From: Clusia tigrina
Taxonomy: Eukaryota; Arthropoda; Insecta; Diptera; Clusiidae
NCBI GenBank assembly: GCA_920105625.2
Contig: OV050033.1
Location: 9,590,001-9,654,000 of the forward strand
Length of the DNA: 64,000 nucleotides
Reading direction: 5' to 3'
Position 1 is the stretch's first letter. The number at the start of each line of letters is the position of its first letter. Below the pieces are notes generated by a model. It did no database searches and was not told where the DNA came from. It was given only the letters and a program-made list of their open reading frames with translations. The position numbers were made by a program, and so were the translations under genes. Positions 24,105 to 39,389 of this stretch are shown here, piece after piece.

Positions 24105-26099
24105 CAGTGTATGTGAGTGCATAATATGAAAAAGAAATAAAATTAGAAGAAGGCAAACACGATGGAGTTGTTAAACGTACAACTGACGGACTGGTGAGAT
24201 GAGGGACTGGCTCAGTTGCATACCCGAAGCCGTTAATAATGATGGGTGGATTTTTGTGTGCGAAATGCAAATTGCTATTTGCTAATTTCAATATTATTTG
24301 CTTTTCTAATTGACATCATTCTTCATGCTTCAAGCGAAAGTGAAGGGCACCTAAAGATGTGAAGAAGCTCGTGGCAGCTGGAGCAGTAGCACCATCATCT
24401 CAAATGTGGTGGATGTAATTACGATTATGACTCTGACTTGTGGGTGAGCTGGAAAGAGAGCCCTTTGCGTTCAGTTTGTAGCTGTGATTTCAGATGATTG
24501 TTTGCACTTTCTCAGATTTTACCAAAATAAGAGAATTCAGAATGGTTGGGTTGGCAAAGGATCTTCGTGAAGGTAAATCTCCTCTATTAGCAGTCTACAA
24601 ATAGGATCAACATTTCAAGCGATGACACGAATATGATATTATCCAATTTCGGATGTATACAGAAACCGTGTTCAGAGACAGTCTAAGAAGGAGACTTTCA
24701 ATCGTTGTAGTTATTTGTTTTGAAGGAAAGAATTGAGGGAGTTCTAAAGACAAAGTTCTCCATACATATTATTTAGGGGTATGCTGTGAGGCGCTGGTTT
24801 CTTTTGTCGGAATACACGAGAGACCAAAATATATTGATAAAGGCTTTTCGTAGATAGCCATATACGATAATATATAGCAACAAAATACCGAGCGGAACTA
24901 AGGAAAGTGATCTCATTTACTAAGGAAATCGTTTGTTTTCGTCATCAAAACTATTTAGCAGAATATTTGAATGATAAAAGTATGTTTCTCCTTATCTCCA
25001 ATATCGATTGTATGTCGTCAGCTACATAAATAGAAGAGATGCTTCAGCTTCAATGATTGTGTATAATTCCTCTAAGGACGACAAAGAGCGAGAAAGAGCC
25101 AAGTTAATTTCCAAAATTCCGTCTAGATTTAAGAGAATAAAACTAGTGTTACCATCCAATTTCCAATTCTTTTATCTAACCTAACCAAGCCCAAAATTCG
25201 TGACAAATTCCCATCACCTCAGAGCTCTCTCTTGCCAAATCCTTCAAAAAAACATCATTCCAAAAGCTGAACTGTTAAGTCATAGTACAATCAATCTTTG
25301 TGTGCTGCCTAAGAGTGGGAATTTCTTTTTTTAGAAATTTGCAAGTGCTGCTCAGTACGCCGCTAGGGTGACTTCAATCATCATCGCATTAGCACTTAAC
25401 TGTTCTCATTTTTTACAACGAATTATGAGGTAATATCTTTTTTTGCTCAACCATTGCTGACTTTCCGTTTAGATTCAAACTGAACAGTCAATTAATCATA
25501 AAAACCCCCTTGCAGCGTGTACTTGAGGCTTTCCATGAGTCGAATTGGCATTTCCGAGACAGCTGCAAATTTCTTTAATACACAATTTGTTGTTCATTTT
25601 CAGGTGGTGCACAAACGTTGGAATCTCCAATGCGGCGGTCTTCAATTAAGCATTTTTATAGGCCTTTTATTGCCGTGCCTATTTGTATTTCTAACAAATT
25701 TTATTGCCACCGATACTCGTAAATTGATCTAATTTTTTGCGTTGACTACGCTTAAGGCAGGCTCATTAGTATTCCATTGTTGTTCAGGACTCATAAAATA
25801 GTTTAGAATGAGACTTTATAGTGATGAAAATCCTCTGAAATAATTGTTAGTTTTATGTTTAAGGCAGGGGTAGCATATAAAGAGAGCACTCTGTGACTCA
25901 CAAGATGGATCAACATAATTTATAGACCATAGAATATAGTCAACACTTGATTCGAAGCTCATACTCATGAACAGGGTTTCTAACTGAAATCTGAATAGCG
26001 TCTGGGGGAGCACTGCATCAGTGAAACTGTGTAATTATGATAAAAAAAGGTAACAAGAAAAGTACACTGATATAAAGGATACTTATCAATAATCCCAAT

Positions 26100-26560
26100 A
26101 ATAAACACATTGGACAGAATTCTTGACTTTCACTTGAGGAAATTTATTAACCAAATATTGGTCTCCAAGTCCACGTTTGCCTACACGAGGGGCGGGCCGG
26201 TTTAGACTGTATGGCATTACCTGATAAGCTTTACTGAAATATCACTTGCCTTCAAGCAATGTATTATGGTGTCCTTCCTGGATATCGAGGGGACTTTCAA
26301 CAATGTTTGCTGTCTTCCAATAAGTGGGGCTATGGCCTCATTAGGGCTAAGCAGGAGATTGGTATATTTCATCGATCTCTTACTCAGTAGCTGCTTTATA
26401 TTCCCACTTTAGGTAAGGCAAGCATTCTAAGGAGTATTACGAGAGGTACTCCACAAAAAGGCGTTTTATCTCCGTTACTGTGGAATAATAGGTTTCTATA
26501 CTACCAAACTATTATTCACTTCATTGGCCGAATCGCAGCTGGCTCAGATTAGGCCATTGT
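26100..26560 (+). pseudogene. LINE reverse transcriptase relic (R1/I-like group)
   Basis: Plus-strand frames show LDRILDFHLRKFI, AYTRGGPV, FLDIEGTFNNV (first catalytic Asp region) and, after a shift near 26440, RGTPQKGVLSPLLW, which is GTPQGGVLSPLLW in intact relatives. Stops and shifts separate the blocks. The YADD box and everything downstream are not recognisable. The motif set is that of LINEs carrying an RNase H domain, so it may belong with the RNase-H fragments elsewhere in the window. Confidence 0.72.
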
Positions 26561-28302
26561 TAGTAACAGACAAGTGTGATCGATTCATATGTTATTTCGA
26601 TGATATTGGATCAATTAAAGTGCAGTTCGTATTGTTCAGTTGGTATACTATTCCTTGATATTCCTTGATATTCTGATTTCCGCATTCGCTTTTAAGTGAG
26701 TTGAGAGAAACTTGTTCGACCGCTACACAGTATACATTCGAGGAGATGCTTTGTATATTCGGCCTATTGAGGGAAGTAACCAACTGGGGATCTCTGCTCA
26801 GTACGCCGAACTTCCGAGTTTTTACTTGGAAAACAAGGTATGAGTATCTATACCTGGAGTGACATTAAGTGTAAGTGACAATGTATATTTTGGAGATTCT
26901 GTTCTGAGTTTTCTATGATTGTAACTTAGTTTTGGAGGCAATACTGTTGGAAGAATGCAAATATTGGCTGAAATCAGAACTCTTTCTTTGGAACCCAGGC
27001 ATGACTCTATAAGAATATCTCCTTCGATACCCTTCCTAAATAGCTAACAAGCCACATATCTGGGTAGGTAAGATAGGATATGTTAGTGTCTGGAAGTGCC
27101 AACACTGCGGGCTAGATTCCTAATGTTCTTTTGAAGATTTCTCCTGTGTACGAAATAAAGCGATATCCAAACAAATTATGCACTGCTTATATCGAAAATT
27201 GGGACAGTTGAGCAAGAGGAATGATGTCATCGAAAGAGGTTAATAAAATTCATGGGACGAAAACAGGAAAACGATTACTGATGTTCTTTATTTTCTGCAA
27301 TTGGTCCTATGTGATGGACTGAAACCATCTGCCAACACACTGATTGGACCTTATCAGTGCAGTTGTAGACCTGCAAAGTCCACCATTGACTAGATCTGCA
27401 GGCTACGCGAAATTGGAAGAAGGTAGTCTCCGAACCATTCAATACCCTGAGAGGTTTCATACAAGACGATCCACTGTCATGCGACCTCTTAAATTTCAAT
27501 AATGCTGCATTTTTCGCCACTCAGAAAGAATCAGGGAAAGTGAGTATCACGGTGAACGAGGACTAGACAAAGTATATGCTGTCTACCAGCAGGGATACTC
27601 GTTGTATAGGATCCCATGTTACAGCGGACAACTGCACTTTTGAAGTTGTCGAGGAATCTATATTATTATGATTGCTATATTAAAACTGACTGCTTAAAAT
27701 TGGTGATTTATTCCTCTAAAATATCCAACCTGACAGTGATTTCTTTTCGAAACCTTCTTTGCAAGTATCACACTCGTATCTAGGGTACAAATATGTATGA
27801 GAACTGGACTCTGCAATGAGTTGAACAACAAAATTGGTTTATTCCAATTGCCAACTTTTTTCTGCTGATATCGTAAAAATCGTCCTATAAACTATTGTTG
27901 TTATTTTGTTCTAATTTTTGGCAATAGAAAAATGACTTCAAAACAATTTGCCACACATTTCTCCAGCAAAGTGCTCAATTTCTAGGAATTCGATGTAGTG
28001 GTAGAGTGGTACTCCTACTGCCCAATAGAGCAGCCCAGCGCTCCGTAGTGCTTTCGCCGTAGTGACAAATGTGCCAAATCTAACTGCAACAGGCGGGGGC
28101 CGGGTGAGCGGACGTATGAGAAATAAACAATTCGTATGCACTTAAAAAGCACCGTTAATGTGACCTAAAGGCAGCCACATCAAAAGCGCAGATAACAAAT
28201 GCAACAGCCAAGCAAATAAGAGAGGAGCCAAAAGAAAACAACAGCAAATAAAAGGAAATAACAATAAAATAATCAAATGGTGACCTCGCGCGGAAAACTA
28301 AG

Positions 28303-28323
28303 TCACACACACACACACACACA
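28303..28323. repeat. (CA)n microsatellite
   Basis: Ten CA units in a row. Confidence 0.95.
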
Positions 28324-28484
28324 AGAACACAGGCAGACAGACACACATACACAGTTAATGAGAGAAGTGGCTGGAATTGTGAATTTGTGGCACCCACAAT
28401 CACATAAAATTGCTCTGTGGTACGTCACTACTACGTGCAGGCAGTAAAATTGCAGTTAAAATTGGGGAACAAATACAACAGCTA

Positions 28485-28558
28485 CAACAACCACAACAAC
28501 AACCGCAACAACAAGAACCACACAATAACAACGATAACAACAACAATAACAACAATAG
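28485..28558. repeat. Interrupted (CAA)n microsatellite
   Basis: CAA units broken by GAA, TAA and CCA. The Gln/Asn-rich frame across it shows no other gene signal. Confidence 0.9.
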
Positions 28559-28898
28559 CAGCATTAGCCAGAAAAGTAACAACACGCATAAAAAGCAAAG
28601 AAATGAGCTTTAATGTGGCTGGCTGCGCATGCGCAATCGTGCTGTTGTCATTTCGCTGTGTGTTCCGTTGCCATTTTCCTCTGCTTTTCTTTTGCAATTT
28701 TCACATAAAAATAAAATACCTTTTTCACAGCTACAAAGAAATTGACAAAGCGCAGGGAACGAGAAACGGGAACCCTGCAAAAAAACAAAATAAATGCAAC
28801 CAAAACAATTTTTTTTAAGGCAACTGCACAGAGCAATTCTTTTTCGGCCAAATTACACATCATCAAGTTTTGTTGTTATTGCAGTTGGGCTCGCTGTG

Positions 28899-28932
28899 GT
28901 TGTTGTTGTTGTTAGTGTGAGTGTTGTTGTTG
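28899..28932. repeat. Interrupted (GTT)n microsatellite
   Basis: GTT runs separated by AGTGTGAGT. Confidence 0.85.
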
Positions 28933-30104
28933 CAGTTTTAACACTTATCCGCGCCTCACACAAAAACTCCAATCGGTATTAGTCGCGGCGGTGGTGTCGC
29001 TGCTGCTGAGCTGCAGCTTTCCAGAACGGTTCCCAATGTCTTTTACTGTTGGTGTGGTTGTTGTGTTCGGTTTCCTCGCATTACCCCGTTGCCGAGTTGT
29101 CACGTTGCATAGTTAGAATACTGCTGCTGACAGGATTTATGATAGTTCGCTTTTGTCACACCATTGAACCTTCTGTCTGTGCTCGTACTGGCGCAGCTGC
29201 CGCACGTCCATGCATCGCTGCTGCCTGGCGCGGTCTGACTGTTCGGCTATGGGCTATCGTGGCTTATTCCAGCTGAGACTGCAACGTATCCAGCAGAACG
29301 GCAGAGCCAAACAAAGCAGCAGCAATAACAATAAAACTTTAACGTGCTGCCTGTACGTGTTGCACGGATTTAATGCGCTTCTAAGCATGCCCAAACGGCT
29401 CTCGAACAATTGCTCACAAGGCTTGCAGCTACACAACCACATAGAAATCTACAAACTGCAGCTTCAACTCCGGCACAGGATATTTCGTTGATGGTTTGCT
29501 GCCAAACGCTCCAAGTGCAATTACGCCTAATCACTACCGTATTAAAGGTCCTACTCCATTCGTACAAATTTGATTTTGAATTATCCGCCATTAGCAGCCC
29601 AGCTCGTTAGCAGCAGAGTTCAAGCGGCAGTAATTTCGGTGCAAATCACCTCTGACAGTGCCTCAGAGTAATCAATTTTGAGGCGTCATAAGGAAGAACA
29701 CAGCGATAGAAGTACATGTGCCGTTACACAAATTCCGAACTATGCTGAGGGAGTCATCGCATCTCCGCTTTTCTGGGCACAATATCGGCTGCAGCAACGT
29801 GGTGGGCGGCCGCTGAGGAGGCACTTCGCCCGGCCAAAATTATGTTCTTTTGTCGTGCATGTTTAGGCATGATTAGGAGGACAAAATAAGTGCTCTATAA
29901 ATTAGCCGTGGAGTGCTTTAAAGCATGCTGGTATTCAATAGTATGTTAAACGGTGCTTTTGAGGATCAAAATTCTTGCATTTTATAAAAACCCACCACAA
30001 TATAATGAAATAGACAAACATATTTATTACACAGTTTATTTGAAGGCATTTTATATGCAAGGACAATTTCAGGCAAACGTGGACTAGAGCTCTTGTATAC
30101 ATAG

Positions 30105-30480
30105 CTTCAGGAGGTCTCATTAATGCAGATGTTACTACTTCCGTATAGTGACATAATCGACAGCAACGTCCAGCCGGCAGGATGAAGTGATTTTGAAGGT
30201 GCTCAGGCAGAATCCAACTCTGCGGCTGCGGGAAGCTAAGGAGAAGCATTTCAAAAAAGGAACCAACATGGGTTTCAACACATTTGGGCAGCGCTTTCAC
30301 GACGCAAAGGACACTCTACAACCACACTTACGGTAGACAGAAGGACCTGGGCAAGTAAAAACAGTTATAGTGGTACGCCGATGGTGGTCTTTACTAATGA
30401 ATCGACTTTTTGGGCACTTGTTCCGGAGAAGCATGCGGTGTTAGTTGAATCATCAAAGGAAATTTCACACTTACTCTCAT
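30105..30480 (+). pseudogene. Tc1-like transposase relic
   Basis: Plus-strand translation from 30187 gives VILKVLRQNPTLRLREAKEK, KKGTNMGFNTFGQRFHDAK (the DNA-binding half of a Tc1-like transposase), a stop, then after a shift TWASKNSYSG and VVFTNESTFWALVPEKHA. The last block is the first catalytic box, normally FTDES; here Asp is Asn (codon 30396-30398). A basic RQQRPAG stretch just upstream may be the GRPR-like hinge. Nothing after about 30480 is recognisable, and no inverted repeats were found. Dead fragment; the exact Tc1 subgroup cannot be assigned because the second and third catalytic residues are missing. Confidence 0.68.
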
Positions 30481-30550
30481 TTTGAGACGAAACTTGACAA
30501 ATTCACATTAGAAGTCAGAATTAGAGTAAATGGCAGGTATAATTAGTAAG

Positions 30551-30601
30551 TAGGAAAAATCTCTGTAAAGGGGTCATTAGGAAAAATCTCTGTAAAGGGG
30601 T
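30551..30601. repeat. Tandem duplication, 27-bp period
   Basis: TAGGAAAAATCTCTGTAAAG followed by GGGTC occurs at 30551 and again at 30578, identical over at least 24 bp. Confidence 0.85.
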
Positions 30602-32768
30602 CCGCAGTATTTGGAGAACGCTTGCAGAGAGACTCCAAGGCTTTACAAAGCTTTGAGATCAGCTGAAAACTTCAACCCTGTAGTTCCAGGAGTTTACAGG
30701 ATTGTGTAGGGGATTTAAAACACCGCGACCTTTCGACCTATTGTGCCCCAGTTCCAGGATACATCGAACAATATTTTAATGGATTGCAAATGAAGAGGCT
30801 ATGAAGAACCCTCTTGAGCTGTACATTGCAGGATATATTCAATTTCGACCTGAGCTATAAAAGGATATCTCCCAGAGCTCTTAATAATTGTTGATCTTTA
30901 CTTTGTTAAAAAAACTTTGGGTGTTCCTCGCCTCTCTGTCTCGTAACAACGTATTCCATAATGACTTCGTATAATTTTTGTGTTCTGGAGAGTTTCTGGT
31001 TATTTCTTGTGTTACCTTACTTTTCAAACAGCCGCTCCCACCTTGAGTGCCCCTCCTCTTGCCACGGTGTAATTACCAATTCAAATCGAGCAACTCTTTC
31101 GCAATAACTACTGTTGCACTATATTTTGAATTTCAATTCCGCAGTGACGAGTGCTGCCCACCAGCTTTGGCCAATCTCTTTCGCTGGCTGGAAGTGAAGC
31201 CAAATTCAAGGTGGCTCAAGAACGCAATCCGCTGACATCGCGGCGGCCGGCGTTATCCAGCGGCCAATCTTACGGCTATCAAAATAAATGAAGTGTTGCT
31301 CCAACACACCCAACAACAACGGCAACGCAAATTGCAACGCCACAACTTGAAGGTCGTAAATGCAATTGCCTGGCCAGCCAGCACTGCTGTTGTTCTCTGT
31401 GGTGGTGGTTGTGCCTGTTCATGACCACCACATGCCACACATAAAATGTTGTGTTCATAGCTTGAGTGCAATTTTTGATTTTTTGATCCCATGAAAATTG
31501 AATATCAGAGCGTATCCTCGGTGGTGCGTGCGTGGCTATTACTGTTCTAGTTGTTGCCGTTGCTGCTGCTTCTGCCACTGCTGCCACTTGTTGGCGCAGA
31601 TAACTTATCTGGCGGTCAGCATCGCATCGCATCACATTGCATAGCATCGCATCGAATCGCCAACTGGCCAACTGTGGAACTGCGGCACAGCGTGTTTTCT
31701 CGCTGTTGTGCGATGCGTACAAGGCGGAGGAGCCGCGATGTGTGTGCTCCTGCCAGCCTTCTGCGTACCTGCCTGCCTGCTCGCTACCTCTAAGTAAGTA
31801 TTTTGTGCATACCGCCGCACTCACCCAGCTGGCCTTAAATCAATTTCTGATCATTTTGATAATCGGCATTTCAACCGCAGCGCCGCATCCGTATCTGGCT
31901 ATGATAAAATTTGTTTGTGCACGCAATAGTCACAAATAAAAATAAACAAACACAAAAAATGGAACCACCGAGAGCTACGCCTGCGCGTTTGCAAGTACAC
32001 TTTATATTTATTTTAGAAAGTGCAGTTGGAGGCAGCTGTTCCCAACTTACATAGAATTCTTGGAATGTATAGAATTGTGGTAGACTGCAGAACCACCGTA
32101 GAAGGAGGTATCCAAGCACTCAGGCAAGTGATGGTCATTGTACTATTGTTCCCAATAAACGACTGAAACCATTCAATCGAGTCATGACCGCTGTCTTACT
32201 GACCGGTTTTCTACTGCTCTCAGATCTAATCTCCAAGATCTGACAGACCTCTATTTAAGTATCATATGCCGATCCATTTAAAATATTCAAGTCTAAACGA
32301 AATTAAATATTTCAGTTACTAATCACAAATGGAATATTGTTAACTAGAAGGAGGCGCAATTTCCTAGGCGACTACTTTCTGGACTTTTTGGAAGATATCT
32401 GAAATAAAAAGGGTAGCTCCATCAACTGCTTCCTTAAAAGCTCCAAATGGCTGGACCTTTGAAAGGGATAGGACCTGATGTCTCATGCGGTATCACAAGG
32501 GGTCAATGATGGACTAAGTGCGCCCTTCCGGCGGTGGCCTTACTTACCTTTCTAACTAGTAATTGGTTACTTAAAAAACCTATTCTCCTAAGTAAAATTT
32601 TTGAGAATCTCTTTGATGAGTATATAATCGGTCTGGGAAAAAGTTCGTGGCTCTTTTTTACTGATCTTCAACTGGTTTGTCTACAGTGTGGAATGAAACT
32701 AGAACAATCTACGAGTATATGACTTGCGGCCACTGGAGACATTCTTGGACCCTTGATTTAAGGAGAAC
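30602..32768. other. Intergenic, GC-richer unique block
   Basis: 31040-31940 is GC-rich with CTG/CAG-rich runs (31550-31590) and a GCATCGCATCGCATC run (31620-31660). Its 181-codon minus frame (31279-31824) is discussed under rejected items. Confidence 0.6.
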
Positions 32769-32828
32769 TAAATGCCAATGAGTTATTTTCGCAAATTCTG
32801 TGATTAGGCCACTAAAGTAAGTAAGTAG

Positions 32829-32876
32829 GTTTAGGTTGAATGGCTGTACGTAGGCTCACTTAGGCCTATTCAAGGC
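32829..32876 (-). mobile_element. Very short LINE 3' tail, minus orientation
   Basis: On plus it reads GTTTAGGTTGAATGGCTGT, then ACGTAGGCTCACTTAGGCC, matching the tail at 7086-7140. It is flanked on both sides by AAGTAAGTAAGTAG tracts, and a 13-bp perfect repeat TAAATGCCAATGA lies further out (32769-32781 and 32899-32911), possibly the target duplication. Confidence 0.5.
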
Positions 32877-32911
32877 AAGTAAGTAAGTAAGTAGCTGGTA
32901 AATGCCAATGA

Positions 32912-33560
32912 TTGTCCCAGGCAATGCTGTTTTATATGGTTCTGTTTTGTAATGGCTCTGTGTTACAAATAAAGTCCACCAATGCACTAAATTTCAATCC
33001 TGGAACTTCCATATTTAGTTTCTGTATATTGTTGCTATTATTTGAAGGCGATATAAAGGCGGCTCTTTCGGTGTTCATCGCCTCATTTATAAATCATCCT
33101 CCATCCGTAATCCAATGTTAATTGAATACTGGTATCACATATGTATAAATAGAATACAGAAGCGCAAAATTTTTAATGGCTCAGTACAGGATACCACATT
33201 CGACAGAGTACTAATAAAGATATTACCTTCATATATTCAGCAAGGCTACTAGTTTCATTAGCTACTAACCATATTGAAAACAAATATCGTCTATAAAAAG
33301 TTGACATTAACACTCTAAATAAAATTAAGTATATAGTTTCTGTTATATCTGGGAAATGGGTACTTTTATAAGTTGGGACTTAACCGGCCAAAGATTTCTG
33401 TTACTTAGTTTCATCTCCTGATCATATGTTGTAAAAATAACAAACACAACTTAGTGAATAGAGCGGATGAACAGTTATCATTGTAAATGAGAGTGATTAG
33501 CAGAGTGAACGCATCTGTAGGAAGTAGAGCTCTCCGATTAGCATGTTTCCGAAACTTCCT
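32912..33560. other. Intergenic, nothing seen
   Basis: AT-rich unique sequence between the short LINE tail and the jockey LINE. Confidence 0.65.
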
Positions 33561-33568
33561 TGAAAAGG
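33561..33568. repeat. Target-site duplication, left copy (jockey LINE)
   Basis: TGAAAAGG abuts the poly(A) end of the LINE and is repeated exactly at the other end of the element. Confidence 0.85.
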
Positions 33569-35449
33569 TTTTTTTTTTTTATTTTTTTATTACAAGAATT
33601 TATTATTTATTGAATTTGCTTAAATTAAGCCTAACAATAAGTATATCAAATCTTAAAACTAGTCACTAAAAAATAATTTTAACCCAAATTGTATTTGGCC
33701 ATCAAAATTTCGGTTCTGCTTCGCTCTTCAAAAGGCCGGAAGGTCTCTTCTCTGCAGGCGGGATCGGCTTATCGGTTTTGCGAGGGATTTAGCTAGTGGA
33801 TTCGGGTGATTTTTCAGTTTTGCTATGTATATCTGCTTTCTAGCATTTATTTCTGTTATAACTGTTGGTATTTTCAGGTCTTTGTGAATATTTTCGTTAC
33901 GCATGTACCATGGAGCACCTGTTATTAACCTAAGTATCTTCGACTGAAACCTTTGAATTATGGCAATGTTAGAAGCGGATGCATTACCCCACAGTTGAAT
34001 CCCGTACAACCATATCGGCTTAATAACTGCATTGTATAGGAGGCTTTTGTATTCTAGGCTTAAGGTAGATTTGTGGTTTATTAGCCAATGCAGCTTGGCG
34101 ACCTTCAACTTCATATTTAAAATTTTAGTTGAAATGTGCGTACGCCAAGTTAAGCGCCTGTCTAAATGAATGCCGAGATAGGTGACTTCATTAGCTTGTG
34201 GAATCTCAATATTATTGAGCCGAATGGCTGGACACGTACCAGGCCTCAAAGAGAATGTTACGTTTTTGCTTTTTTGCTCATTGACTTTTATACGCCACAT
34301 TCCTAACCATTCTTCTACCCTAACTAAGTGCTCTTGTAGAGCTCTCGACGCCTTTATCGGACATTTATTGCAACTGAGTATGGCGGTATCATCCGCAAAT
34401 GTTGAAATTAGCGTGCTTTCACTTATAGGAGTATCAGATGTGAATATTACATATAATGTAGGGCCTAGAACGCTACCTTGGGGCACACCGGCTAAAATTG
34501 GAAAATCTTCGGAAATGAATTCGTTTACTTTTACCCTGAAACGTCTATTGGATAAATAAGACTCAAGAATTTTATGATAGCTTTTTGGAAGAAACTTTTT
34601 GATTTTGAACATCAGTCCTTGATGCCATACCTTATCAAATGCTTGAGCCACGTCAAGGAATATTGCAGAGCAAAACTCCCCGAGTTCAAATGCTTTTCTT
34701 ATTTCATTTGAAATTCGATTGACTTGCTCAATAGTGCTGTGCTTTTCGCGAAAACCGAATTGGTGTTGCGGTATTACGCTATGTTCATGAAGAAAAGCAG
34801 ATAGTTTCTTTAATAGTAGTTTCTCAAACAATTTTGAAAGGCAAGGCAACAGGCTGATAGGTCTATATGATGACGGTAGCGTTGCGTCTTTTCCAGGTTT
34901 AGCTATCATACATATCTGAGACTTCTTCCATGCATTCGGATAGTAACCGATGCCCAAGATTGCGTTAAAAAGCTTACAGAGAAATGCTGATGCAGAATCT
35001 GGTAACTGTTTTAGCATTTTCGGGGTAATATTATCGAATCCAGGTGATTTTTTTGGATTCAGTTGTTTAATTTGTTTGGTTATTTCTGGAAGGGAAATTT
35101 TAATAGGCTGAGCAATCTCAGTACTGCAAGGTAAGGCAGGCAGTGCAAAGGAGTTTGTAGCCATATTCGGCTGGAACACGTTGCATAGATGTTGTGCAAA
35201 GCAGAGTGCTTTTTCTTGATCGCTTTGAGCCCACGCGCCGTTCGGGTTTCTTATAGGTTTTACACCTTCCATTGGAGGCTTAAAGTTTTTAGATGCCTTC
35301 CAAAGGGAATACCTTTCGGTAGAATTTGGGGTTACCTTCTTCAGGTACTCTTTTAGGTTTTTATCTTCCTCCTTTGTAAGAGCATCATTAAGCGCCCTTT
35401 CGGCTGCTTTAAGATTGTATTTAGAGATGGGTGAGCGATGTTTCTGCCA
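33569..35449 (-). mobile_element. 5'-truncated jockey-clade LINE with poly(A) and target-site duplication
   Basis: On the minus strand this retrotransposon runs from 35449 to an A-rich 3' tail at 33569-33590 (T-rich on plus). The 8-bp sequence TGAAAAGG lies directly outside both ends (33561-33568 and 35450-35457), the duplication left by target-primed reverse transcription. The 5' end is truncated inside the linker after the endonuclease domain: homology to jockey ORF2 starts exactly at the first element base (Trp codon 35447-35449). The reverse transcriptase frame is unbroken, so insertion looks fairly recent. Confidence 0.9.
33728..35272 (-). CDS. Jockey-type LINE ORF2 reverse transcriptase, 5'-truncated but open
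   Basis: From the first Met at 35272 the frame gives 514 residues; it stays open upstream to the element end at 35449, adding 59 more in-family codons (YSLWKAS-type sequence), so the Met is internal and not a real start. Reverse transcriptase motifs, numbered from that Met: LNPKKSPGFD (71-80), LPSSYRPISLL (about 132-142), FGFREKHST (172-180), first catalytic Asp207 in FLDVAQAFDKVW, PQGSVLGP (264-271), and catalytic FADD (292-295). The C-terminal region has the GAPWYMRNENIHKDL motif typical of jockey elements, and the protein ends with RRDLPAF. There is no RNase H domain, as expected for jockey. The endonuclease domain and ORF1 are missing, so the copy is dead despite the open frame. Confidence 0.92.
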   Translation of the reverse strand: MEGVKPIRNPNGAWAQSDQEKALCFAQHLCNVFQPNMATNSFALPALPCSTEIAQPIKISLPEITKQIKQLNPKKSPGFDNITPKMLKQLPDSASAFLCKLFNAILGIGYYPNAWKKSQICMIAKPGKDATLPSSYRPISLLPCLSKLFEKLLLKKLSAFLHEHSVIPQHQFGFREKHSTIEQVNRISNEIRKAFELGEFCSAIFLDVAQAFDKVWHQGLMFKIKKFLPKSYHKILESYLSNRRFRVKVNEFISEDFPILAGVPQGSVLGPTLYVIFTSDTPISESTLISTFADDTAILSCNKCPIKASRALQEHLVRVEEWLGMWRIKVNEQKSKNVTFSLRPGTCPAIRLNNIEIPQANEVTYLGIHLDRRLTWRTHISTKILNMKLKVAKLHWLINHKSTLSLEYKSLLYNAVIKPIWLYGIQLWGNASASNIAIIQRFQSKILRLITGAPWYMRNENIHKDLKIPTVITEINARKQIYIAKLKNHPNPLAKSLAKPISRSRLQRRDLPAF

Positions 35450-35457
35450 TGAAAAGG
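35450..35457. repeat. Target-site duplication, right copy (jockey LINE)
   Basis: TGAAAAGG abuts the truncated 5' end, identical to 33561-33568. Confidence 0.85.

Positions 35458-39389
<3,932 letters not shown>

Larger units (their letters stand above)
21931..26099. other. Intergenic with small tandem repeats, no gene seen
   Basis: 22250-22310 has a tRNA-like GGTTCCAATCC B-box-like sequence, discussed as a finding. The two small tandem pairs at 22.3 and 22.7 kb are listed separately. 23560-24260 is a GC-richer unique block. 24340-25500 shows nothing. Confidence 0.6.
26561..30104. other. Intergenic, no gene seen
   Basis: 26561-27150 may continue the LINE relic but is too decayed to align by eye. 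28100-29870 is a unique block with CA, CAA and GTT microsatellites and short chance frames. Confidence 0.55.

Noticed and set aside
27540..27660. Possible further LINE reverse transcriptase piece
   Set aside because: Only a few residues resemble LINE sequence and no consistent frame supports it.
28410..28818. Gln/Asn-rich frames
   Set aside because: Produced by the CAA tract; flanking residues show no motif and two frames compete.
31279..31824. 181-codon open frame on the minus strand
   Set aside because: It is the longest non-transposon frame, but it lies in GC-richer DNA with CTG/CAG runs, overlaps frames of 80-100 codons on the other strand, contains low-complexity His and Ala/Thr patches, and shows no domain or splice context.
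32625..32665. GGTCTGGGAAAAAGTTCGTG as a possible transposon terminus
   Set aside because: No inverted copy or target duplication found within several kb.
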